Shown in pieces: positions 42,034 to 49,700 of a stretch of 64,000 bases of DNA; position 1 is the stretch's first letter; every line of letters begins with the position of its first letter. Position numbers and translations under genes: made by a program. The stretch covers positions 1-64,000 of the forward strand of contig JACKOH010000003.1 in the NCBI GenBank assembly GCA_024234395.1. The letters are read 5' to 3'. This stretch comes from Pseudomonadales bacterium. GTDB lineage: Bacteria > Pseudomonadota > Gammaproteobacteria > Pseudomonadales > Pseudohongiellaceae. The notes beneath the pieces were generated by a model. That model was not told the origin of the DNA, searched no databases, and saw only the letters and a list, made by a program, of their open reading frames with translations.

Positions 42034-42191
42034 GCTCTACCCCATTATGGGGGATGGGCATTCATGCTTACTTGATTGATTTTCCCATCAGTCCCGCAGT
42101 GGGTGAGCACTCTCAATCGCCATCCGCATTAATATGGCTCTACCCCATTAACGGGGGATGGGCATTCATACTCACTCGATTGATTATCCAT
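42034..42191. repeat. Pair of ~54-bp imperfect direct repeats
   Basis: Copies begin at 42034 and 42137 (103 bp apart). Each starts GCTCTACCCCATTA, then GGGGGATGGGCATTCAT, and ends with a shared GATTGATT segment. The CCCC..GGGG core can form a hairpin. A third, weaker match lies between them. Confidence 0.65.
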
Positions 42192-42209
42192 TAATATGCC
42201 ACGCGAAAC

Positions 42210-42315
42210 GTCTCAATCCCCTTTGTGCGGGGCTCTTTTTCTATCCAAATCCTACGGTCTCTGCGCCTCGATCCGAAGTGTCTCAATCCCCTTTGTGCGG
42301 GGCTCTTTTTCTATC
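42210..42315 (-). CRISPR. Minimal CRISPR-like array: two 36-bp repeats, one 34-bp spacer
   Basis: Identical repeats at 42210-42245 and 42280-42315 flank a unique 34-bp sequence (42246-42279). Read on the minus strand the repeat contains CCCC..GGGG arms and ends in ATTGAGAC, like the 3' handle of many CRISPR repeats. There are no cas genes in the window. Confidence 0.6.
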
Positions 42316-42438
42316 TTTGGAATATGAACCCAAACAGGCGGAAACGAAAGTCACTAAAGGGAATCTCTGCTTGATTCCCGTTTTACGCCATACTATAGGT
42401 CGCATCCATTACCGCTGATATTTCCAGTTTAGAATTCG

Positions 42439-44436
42439 ATGCGTCAACAGAATCTGACCCAAAGGGCAGGACTTCCCATACAAGAGACATTACCGGCACG
42501 GGAGAACAGTGTGACCGCACTTCGGCAGCCTTACATCAGCCTTGCGACAAGAATCAGCCTGAGCATTGTGCTGTTGGGTACACTGGTTTTTATCGCGATC
42601 CTGGGAACAAACTATTTTCTGTCCCGGAACCTTCTCGAGGATTATGTCGCTTCACTGGCAGTCTCCACCGCTGACTCCACCGCCAATGAGATCGAAAGTA
42701 TTTTTAAGGGCGTCGCTGGAAACGCAGATTCTCTGGCAGACATTGTCTCCCGAACGAATAGTAAACCTGAGCAGGTCCATCAGACTATTCAGTCCTTTCT
42801 CATCGCCAACGACGATATTTTCGGCATGACCGTAGGTTTGGAGCCAGGGGTTCTGTTCCCGGAATCAGGCGAGTTCTCCCCCTATTATTTTCGCGGTGAT
42901 CAAGGTCTTGGCTACGCTGATCTTGCTAACCCGGAATATGCTTATCAATCCTGGGACTGGTATACGGTCCCCCGGGCGAGGCAGGACGCAGTCTGGTCTG
43001 AGCCTTACTTTGACGAAGGTGGTGGCAATATACTGATGATTACCTATTCCAAGCCGATCTGGAGCGTGCCCGAACGGGAGTTTGCCGGCATCGCCACCGC
43101 CGACATCGCCCTGGACTGGTTACAGGAAATCGTCAATGGCATTCAAATTGGCAAGACTGGATTCGGCATGATTATTTCAAGCCGGGAAACAATAGTTGGT
43201 CATCCTGATGCGACTAACAATATGAAAAGCCTTCAATCCCTGGTGGACACAGAACCCCTGGCCGTCATCAGAAATAACATCAACGCAAATTCCAGCGTCA
43301 ACGCTCGTTACCTTAATATGCCATGCTGGCATACCCGAGGTGATTGCTGGACTGCCATTGAATCCCTTACCAGTATACCTGGCTGGAATGTTCTGATCGT
43401 TGTGCCTGAAGATGAACTGGTCTCGGAGATCAGCACATTGACCGGTAAAATCGCCGTTCTTGCCCTGCTTGGCCTGGCAGCATTTGTAATCATCATCCTG
43501 ACTGTTACTCATCGCTTTACCAGGCCTCTTTCCAGGCTGGCGACAGCAACGCGGGATATAGGCGCTGGCAAGTTGGAAAACGTATTACCTGCCCCTGAAC
43601 GGCACGATGAAATCGGCAGATTGACAAATGACTTTCAAGCGATGCGTGATTCTCTGAGAGACTACATTGCACAGTTGCAGGAGACCACTGCGAAACACCA
43701 GAAACTGGAAAGTGAAATGAAAATTGCCAGCGAGATCCAGATGTCCATGGTGCCAGGCGGCGGGACTATAAACATCAAGCGGGACACTTTTCAGCTCTAT
43801 GCTCTGCTGCAACCCGCGCTTTCAGTGGGCGGAGACCTCTATTATGTGGTTCAGGATGGTAATGTTCTGTACTTTATTATTGGTGACGTTTCTGGTAAAG
43901 GCGTGCCAGCTGCACTTTTCATGGCCAAGACAACCACCTTGTTTACCGGGGAGTTACAAAACTTCGAATCCCCCGGCGCCGCGTTAAGTAATATGAATAA
44001 TGCCCTGGTTCAGGAGAATAATGCCTGTGTGTTTGTATCGGCATTGTGTGGCACTCTGGATATCGCCAGCGGTGAGCTGCGAATCGCCAATGCCGGGCAC
44101 ATGGATCCAATCAGCAGGGTATCAGGTAACTGCAGCGAGATGCCTGTGGACGGTGGTCCGGTCCTGGGTGTTCTGGAAGATGCGGAATATCCTACGGTTA
44201 TCCGGAAACTGAGCAAGGGGACAACACTGATATTTTACACAGACGGCATTTCCGAAGCTTTTAACGAACGGCACGAACAATATGGAACCCGCCGGCTGCT
44301 GCAGTTTGCAAGCCAGAACAGCAAGGATGACACCGAGTGTTTTACTCTCGACATCAGGGAGGATATTCGCCGCTTTGTGGGCGATGCTGCACAGTCAGAC
44401 GATCTGACACTGATGCTTATCAAGTACGGCGAGTAG
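42439..44436 (+). CDS. Cache-HAMP-SpoIIE sensor phosphatase (RsbU-like)
   Basis: A 665-aa membrane signalling protein. Transmembrane helix 1 (about residues 40-60), a periplasmic double-Cache sensor (about 65-330), helix 2 (about 337-357) and HAMP (about 357-410) precede a SpoIIE-type PP2C phosphatase (about 440-663). The phosphatase shows IGDVSGKGVPAALFMAK, IFYTDGISEAF and a terminal DDLTL. It would dephosphorylate an anti-sigma-factor antagonist in response to an external small molecule. The usual GGDxYD motif reads GGDLYY here, a possible change near the metal site. No partner gene is adjacent. Confidence 0.9.
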   Translation: MRQQNLTQRAGLPIQETLPARENSVTALRQPYISLATRISLSIVLLGTLVFIAILGTNYFLSRNLLEDYVASLAVSTADSTANEIESIFKGVAGNADSLADIVSRTNSKPEQVHQTIQSFLIANDDIFGMTVGLEPGVLFPESGEFSPYYFRGDQGLGYADLANPEYAYQSWDWYTVPRARQDAVWSEPYFDEGGGNILMITYSKPIWSVPEREFAGIATADIALDWLQEIVNGIQIGKTGFGMIISSRETIVGHPDATNNMKSLQSLVDTEPLAVIRNNINANSSVNARYLNMPCWHTRGDCWTAIESLTSIPGWNVLIVVPEDELVSEISTLTGKIAVLALLGLAAFVIIILTVTHRFTRPLSRLATATRDIGAGKLENVLPAPERHDEIGRLTNDFQAMRDSLRDYIAQLQETTAKHQKLESEMKIASEIQMSMVPGGGTINIKRDTFQLYALLQPALSVGGDLYYVVQDGNVLYFIIGDVSGKGVPAALFMAKTTTLFTGELQNFESPGAALSNMNNALVQENNACVFVSALCGTLDIASGELRIANAGHMDPISRVSGNCSEMPVDGGPVLGVLEDAEYPTVIRKLSKGTTLIFYTDGISEAFNERHEQYGTRRLLQFASQNSKDDTECFTLDIREDIRRFVGDAAQSDDLTLMLIKYGE

Positions 44437-45014
44437 GGAACCTCTTACATGGACACCCCCCGTTTGCCAAGTGAATCCTATTAATAGCCTGTTCGTGGAG
44501 CTTTTCTCCTGGCCTCTCTGAACTTCGCCGATGGGTAGTCAGGCCAATGTTCATGCGCAGACCTGGTTATCCCTATATTTCTCGTCTCTGGTCAGCAAGG
44601 CCCAAGCGATCCTTGCCATCTTGTTGGCAGCATTCCATGATCTGGAATCAGAGCTCTCAATCGGCAATTCTCAAAGTTTATGGCACCTGACCTTCGTGCC
44701 CTACAGCCAGGATAACCGATTGTCAATATCAGCTACTTCCCGAAAGTGAAATTCCTCAGGGTTCTGGTCCCGACACCTTAAAAAGAATCAACGAACAGAT
44801 TACCTTCAGATTTTTTTCAGCCATTCTCCATGGCGCAATACTGCAGAGAACCGGATGATGACCCCGAGTGCTCTGGGCGCTGAATCCGAGGTTTACCGGG
44901 TGAAGTCTTGTACTACGGATCCCGTTTGAGTCCGCCCGGATGGTCTTTGTTCTGCCCTTACCCAGTCTTGCGAGGAAGAGCGCGACGCCTCTTCATACTG
45001 CCAAAGGTCCCATA
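44437..45014. other. Gap of 0.6 kb
   Basis: No reading frame looks like a gene and no repeat was noted. It probably holds the promoter of the secreted protein that follows. Confidence 0.4.
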
Positions 45015-46130
45015 ATGATACGAGTAATGGCGATTTCCGTTTTGTTCCTTACCTGCCTGTCCGGATCCCTCTCACAGGCTCAGGTTCCACAGGTGCCCTG
45101 GTCCCTGATTGAAACGACGACTCCCAGGGAGCCGTATGCCAATGCGCTGTTCGACCTGGCTGAGCAGCATTACCCAGCGATCTTCACTGGCCACCAGTCT
45201 ACGGTCATCCTGGATGGCTACAGCACCATGGGCTGGGAGTGGAGTTGGATTTACCGCTACTATCCGGTCACTAAAACCTACCTGGCCTTGCAGTCGCTCG
45301 ACTATTCCGTGTACATGTCTGGGCCTTCTTTTGGCCCTGATTTTATAAAAGCAGGTTACTATTTTGACCTGATGAAACTGTTCCCTTCCGGCATAATCCG
45401 GCCGGGCTCTAACCGGTGCGTCAACATCGGTTCACCCGAACCCGGCATTGCCGCCTTTTACCGGGGGATCGAGGACTTTGAAAGCACGGAAGACTACATA
45501 GTCTCCTGGGAATCGGGTGAGAATGGAGGCATTGAAGTCACAAGACACGCCGGTTCATTCCCCGACCACCTGCATTTCTACACGGAGAAAGAACACATCA
45601 TAACCGCAGGGGGTTTGCGCTACCTGGCTTCTTCCAGCAGAACCTACACCGGTCAGGATCCCGAAATGGATCAGGTAGAGCCAGTCCCCTATGTCAAATC
45701 CAAAGAGTCGGTTTACCAGGCTCCAGGGCTGTTGCTGGGTCCGTCCAGCCGCTACTGCCTTGGTCAATCGTGGCTTTCTGCACCGGTGGCGAAGACAGTG
45801 AACTATACCTATGACCCTGGATCCATCGCGGGTTCCAAACAAACAGAGAGTGCTCTCACTGAGACGCTCTTTTCTGTCAATTATGTAATAGGCGTCAATA
45901 TACCAGTCACGGTCCGGGCGGGGACGTTCAACACGGTGGCCATCTGGACGAATAATACTGCTCATTTCATCGACGTTGAGACAGGCATTCTGGTAGCTGG
46001 TACTGAACATATCAGGGATGCTCTGGACAGCCGCATAGAATCATGGCGTTGGAAGTACCGACACGAACAGGAACTCTACGCCATAGAGAGTTCGGGTATG
46101 TGTCCGGTGGAGCTTTGTGGCAATAACTGA
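45015..46130 (+). CDS. Secreted protein of 371 aa, function unknown
   Basis: A clear signal peptide (MIRVMAISVLFLTCLSGSLSQAQ) with the start ATG at 45015 preceded by AAAGG. The mature N-terminus (NALFDLAEQHYPAIFTGHQSTVILDGY to YYPVTKTYLALQSLDYSVYMSG) resembles short domains found in exported proteins of marine gammaproteobacteria. Conserved-looking cysteines (NRCVNIG, SRYCLG, GMCPVELCGNN) suggest periplasmic disulfides. I do not recognise the family or its function. Confidence 0.8.
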   Translation: MIRVMAISVLFLTCLSGSLSQAQVPQVPWSLIETTTPREPYANALFDLAEQHYPAIFTGHQSTVILDGYSTMGWEWSWIYRYYPVTKTYLALQSLDYSVYMSGPSFGPDFIKAGYYFDLMKLFPSGIIRPGSNRCVNIGSPEPGIAAFYRGIEDFESTEDYIVSWESGENGGIEVTRHAGSFPDHLHFYTEKEHIITAGGLRYLASSSRTYTGQDPEMDQVEPVPYVKSKESVYQAPGLLLGPSSRYCLGQSWLSAPVAKTVNYTYDPGSIAGSKQTESALTETLFSVNYVIGVNIPVTVRAGTFNTVAIWTNNTAHFIDVETGILVAGTEHIRDALDSRIESWRWKYRHEQELYAIESSGMCPVELCGNN

Positions 46131-46315
46131 GAAACCAGGGTAGCCGCCGATAATACTGCTCCTGAATAGCTCCAACTCCTCGTTGAGAATCCTGATGAAC
46201 GACCATGGGGAGGATGCTTTCTGGTAGACCTGCCGGGAAAAGTATTCCCGCGCCATCGGCGGCTTCAATTGCCGGCAGTGTTCGTGGTGCAATTGGGAAA
46301 TCGCGGGCATTCGCC

Positions 46316-46795
46316 TCAGTGATGGTGCCCGCCCGGTCCGTGGGCGTGGCCATGGGCCAGCTCTTCCGCCGTCGCTTCCCGCACGTCAGTGACGTCGACA
46401 TCGAACACCAGGGTCTTGCCGGCCATGGGGTGGTTAGTGTCGATAGTGGCCATGGTGTGGCCTACTTTCACAACGGTGACCTGGCGATTGCCCTGCTTGG
46501 TGTGGATGATGGCCTGCATGCCCGGCTTCCATTTCCTGGCACCCTGCAGATGGCTGATCGGTACCCGCTGTTCGCTGACGGGCCGGGCCTCGCCGAATGC
46601 CTCGGCCGGCGCCAGAGTGACAGTGAAGCTGTCCCCGGTGACTTTTCCGGCAAGTGCCCGCTCAAGCCCCGGCATCAGTGCGCGCCTGCCGTGCATGTAA
46701 ACCATGGGCTGGTCTGAAGATTTGTCCAGTTCCACGCCATCGGCGTCCTTCATTACATAGTGAAAACTTACGATACAATCAGGAGCAATCTGCAT
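46316..46795 (-). CDS. slyD: FKBP-type peptidyl-prolyl isomerase SlyD
   Basis: A 159-aa protein: FKBP domain with an inserted chaperone flap (MQIAPDCIVSFHYVMKDADGVELDKS, then LMPGLERALAGKVTGDSFTVTLAPAEAFGE) and a histidine-rich C-terminal metal-binding tail (HGHAHGPGGHHH). SlyD catalyses proline isomerisation and delivers nickel to hydrogenase or urease maturation. The ATG at 46795 gives the standard family N-terminus. It is a normal housekeeping gene, which makes the surrounding segment look partly chromosomal. Confidence 0.93.
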   Translation of the reverse strand: MQIAPDCIVSFHYVMKDADGVELDKSSDQPMVYMHGRRALMPGLERALAGKVTGDSFTVTLAPAEAFGEARPVSEQRVPISHLQGARKWKPGMQAIIHTKQGNRQVTVVKVGHTMATIDTNHPMAGKTLVFDVDVTDVREATAEELAHGHAHGPGGHHH

Positions 46796-46988
46796 AGTCA
46801 AAGGCCTCGTCTGCCTGGGTTCTGCCTGTGGGCAGGCGGCGCATTCTCGCAGAAATGGCGGCTGAATACAGCAGGCCAGATCTCCCCGCGCCGGGCGCAC
46901 TGAATTATCCGGTCGGCAGAGTCGGTTATTTGTTCATCGCCCAGCCCGGCCCGGCTCAGCTGCTTCGTAAGTGACACTGACCGGGTTG

Positions 46989-47636
46989 TTATTCCGTCAA
47001 CGCGGCGATGTCCAGACTGTCGAAGTTGGCTAAAATCTCCTCAGCGATGCTTACCGTTGCGACACTGTCCAGTGCCAGCAGCAGCTCGAAACTCAGCTGG
47101 GTCGCGCCGCGGCGTGCGAGTCCTTTCAGGCTTGTCTTGTAGCCATTGGGATGCAGTCGGCAATCTTCCTGGAACTGCACGTAGGCCAGGTGTCCGTTGG
47201 GCCTGGTCTCTTCGTGAATTTCGCCAACGGCTACGACGCCGGGTTCAGTCCCGGCATAGGTTAACACCGGGGCAAGGGACTGTGCTGCCCGCACAACGCT
47301 TTGCTCAAAATCCGCGACGACCATCTCCAGCATGGGTGGCTGCTCGAACGCCGTATCACCCTTCAGGTTGATCCTGAGCAACGGTACCGCGGCCAGGTCG
47401 CAGGAGGGGCTGCGGCCCGGGAAGCTTTCAGCGTGCAGGTCACCGACGAAGGTTTTGCCGAATTCCGTTGCCATAACGGCCCACTCCCCGCGATCGAACG
47501 TGGTTTCTTTCGGAAACAAAGCAATGACAGCGGGCGGGACCGGATCTGCCAACGCCCGGGTCGGCAGGCAGGCAGCGGAAAAAACGACAACGTAAGCAAG
47601 ACTGGCAAAAGCTGAACGAAGGGAATAGAGGTACAT
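46989..47636 (-). CDS. Secreted protein of 215 aa, function unknown
   Basis: A signal peptide (ends near RALA) precedes a 185-residue mature domain: FPKETTFDRGEWAVMATEFGKTFVGDLHAE and later FQEDCRLHPNGYKTSLKGLARRG. No catalytic motif or known family recognised. The start at 47636 places the hydrophobic signal correctly. It stands alone, between slyD and a 0.4-kb gap. Confidence 0.72.
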   Translation of the reverse strand: MYLYSLRSAFASLAYVVVFSAACLPTRALADPVPPAVIALFPKETTFDRGEWAVMATEFGKTFVGDLHAESFPGRSPSCDLAAVPLLRINLKGDTAFEQPPMLEMVVADFEQSVVRAAQSLAPVLTYAGTEPGVVAVGEIHEETRPNGHLAYVQFQEDCRLHPNGYKTSLKGLARRGATQLSFELLLALDSVATVSIAEEILANFDSLDIAALTE

Positions 47637-48081
47637 GGAATATGCTCTCAAGGAACAGATGCAGGCGCATCCACGGAGCGAGTGTAATTGAACGCGGTAT
47701 CTTGTCGCCATCGGTTTGTGGTCGGCTGATGTGGTTTGCTGATTTTGTCATTGGCTGAGTTTTGGTTGAACGTAAGTCGGGCAGGTTGCGGCCTTCGGCT
47801 TCCAAGTGGGCGAGGAAGGCCGTGTAGAGCTGCTCGACGATGCGGAAGAGCAATGTCGTTTCCGGCTGGTGGCGCTGGTAACGGGTTGGCGCATCGCTGC
47901 GAGTGGTTCTGCGGACCAGGTGGCTGGCAAAGACACGTCGAAGTCCTTTTCGACAAGGTATCAATGCCAGTGTAGTTCAGCGTTCGGTGAACTTCGTAAC
48001 CATGGTGAGATTCAGGTGGATGTTGGACAAGGTAACGAATTAATTTTACTCTCTATGGCAATATGGATTGGGATAAAAATT
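47637..48081. other. Gap of 0.4 kb
   Basis: No convincing gene. Several short open frames on both strands look like noise. The right half, next to the Fic gene, is AT-rich. Confidence 0.4.
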
Positions 48082-49230
48082 TTAATTTTTACGGTCAAAA
48101 ACTCTTAAATACGGCTCAAAAGCAAACAACCGATTACGGCTTTGTCCGGTGATTTCTCTGAGTATTTGATGCTTACACATTAAAGCAACCAGTTCATTTG
48201 CCGGACGATAGTTGACTCCGCAGACCGTGGCTGCCTGATCAACACTCAGAATGGGCTGCTTGAATAATTTTTGCAGTAATAACGTTGCACTGGCAGCTCG
48301 CCGCCCGAAAGAGTTATGTATTAGGCTTTCTATTTCTGCTTTGAGCTTGATTATCGCTGTTAACGTATTCACTGCCTCTGTTGCGGCTTGATCCACACCC
48401 ACCAAAAAGTACTTTAGCCATTGCAACATGTCGCTATGGGTGCGCACTCTCATCAAGTTGTCGTAGTAAAGCCCTTTATTCTTTTCAAAGTAGGTAGATA
48501 GATACAGTAGCGGCTGGTCGAGGATACCCTCACTGACAAGGTACAGGGTGATTAACAGTCGGCCTATTCGTCCGTTGCCATCCAGAAATGGGTGAATCGT
48601 TTCAAATTGGTAATGTGCTATGGCTATACGAACTAATGAAGGCAAATGAATCTGGTCGTTGTGCAGAAACTTTTCCAGGTCAGCCATTAAATCCGGTACA
48701 TAGTCATGGGCTGGAGGGATAAATACCGCGTCAGCCAAGCTATTCCCGCCTATCCAGTTCTGACTGGTTCGGAATTCTCCGGGCAGTTTGTGTTCTCCCC
48801 GGACATCGGTAAGCAATGTTTGATGGGCTTGCTTAAGGATGCGCGCAGATAGGGGGAGAGCATTGAAAGATTCAATGGCCTCGTTCATGGCCCGGATGTA
48901 ATTGTTGACCTCGCGCCAGTCGTTACGGCGTTCGGGGTTAATTTCTTCTTCGGGAAGTAGCGCTTCGTCGAATTTGGTTTCGGTGCCTTCAATTCGACTG
49001 GAAACAACTGCCTCCTTGGTAACGTGCAGTTGAATAAAGAGGTCAATATTTGGAACTAAGCGAGCATAGGAGTTTAACTCTCCAAGCTTGATGCCCGCTT
49101 TCTCTACCAGTTGATTTATCCGGGGCGTATCCCAAATCCAACTATCATTAATATGGGCGGGCAAGAAGTATTGATATTGGAAACCCTTGAGATATTCTCC
49201 GGAACGGAAATCCTCTAGCTTAATGACCAT
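48082..49230 (-). CDS. Fic-domain AMP-transferase with N-terminal inhibitory motif
   Basis: A 382-aa Fic/DOC protein. The catalytic motif HPFLDGNGRIGR lies at residues 213-224. An inhibitory motif of the S-x3-E-G type (S77 to G82, SSRIEG) lies N-terminal, so it is a self-inhibited class II Fic enzyme. The C-terminal 100 residues look like a winged helix (ILSVDQAATVCGVNYRPANELVALM). It likely transfers AMP to a protein target. GGAGGGAGG precedes the start. AAAGTGAAA/TTTCACTTT boxes upstream suggest autoregulation. Confidence 0.92.
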   Translation of the reverse strand: MVIKLEDFRSGEYLKGFQYQYFLPAHINDSWIWDTPRINQLVEKAGIKLGELNSYARLVPNIDLFIQLHVTKEAVVSSRIEGTETKFDEALLPEEEINPERRNDWREVNNYIRAMNEAIESFNALPLSARILKQAHQTLLTDVRGEHKLPGEFRTSQNWIGGNSLADAVFIPPAHDYVPDLMADLEKFLHNDQIHLPSLVRIAIAHYQFETIHPFLDGNGRIGRLLITLYLVSEGILDQPLLYLSTYFEKNKGLYYDNLMRVRTHSDMLQWLKYFLVGVDQAATEAVNTLTAIIKLKAEIESLIHNSFGRRAASATLLLQKLFKQPILSVDQAATVCGVNYRPANELVALMCKHQILREITGQSRNRLFAFEPYLRVFDRKN

Positions 49231-49253
49231 TTAACCTCCCTCCCCACGGGATC

Positions 49254-49323
49254 AAAGTGAAACAAGAAGGCTATTATTTCACTTTTGGATTTTAAAGTGA
49301 AATTAAAATCCTGTTATTTCATT
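49254..49323. promoter_or_regulatory. Operator-like TTTCACTTT repeats upstream of the Fic gene
   Basis: AAAGTGAAA at 49254-49262 and 49294-49302, its complement TTTCACTTT at 49277-49285, and a weaker TTATTTCATTT at 49313-49323, all within 100 bp before the Fic start codon. Confidence 0.65.
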
Positions 49324-49491
49324 TGAATTGGTAGAAAGGGATATGAGGGAAAACTCGTGCAGCAAGCCTTAGATACAGTTGCGTGAGATTTGCGTGTCTC
49401 ATTGAGAAAAGTTGTGCACGGTACTGCCAATTTGCTGTGGGTGTCGAACTTAAATTAAATAAAATCAATTGGTTAAAAATTTCCAACCAGT

Positions 49492-49536
49492 TTCATAATG
49501 CTGGGGTCGGCGGTTCAAGTCCACCCGTTTCTACCA
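49492..49536 (+). repeat. 3' half of tRNA-Met, attachment-site remnant
   Basis: 45 nt matching 41950-41994 (anticodon loop to CCA) at 42 of 45 positions. One change breaks the T-stem and two alter the acceptor stem, and no 5' half precedes it, so it is not functional. Confidence 0.85.
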
Positions 49537-49545
49537 ATTAAATTT

Positions 49546-49575
49546 AAGGCTTACAGTACTGTAAGCCTTTTTTAT
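49546..49575 (+). terminator. Rho-independent terminator after the tRNA remnant
   Basis: AAGGCTTACAG-TA-CTGTAAGCCTT followed by a T-run. Probably the original terminator of the tRNA before the island inserted. Confidence 0.88.
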
Positions 49576-49700
49576 TTCCCGCCCCACCTCCGCTTAATTT
49601 AATCAAAAATCAGAATCTGAACCTCCGGGTTTCAGAAACTACTGTATTTTTACTCTGACCCCATTTATTTTGGCCTAATTTGTTTCTGCAGAATAAAGTC

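Noticed and set aside
44531..44749. Plus-strand open frame of 72 codons
   Set aside because: No start context or protein-like composition; it lies in a gene-free gap.
49492..49536. A second functional tRNA-Met
   Set aside because: Only the 3' half is present and its T-stem and acceptor stem carry mismatches.
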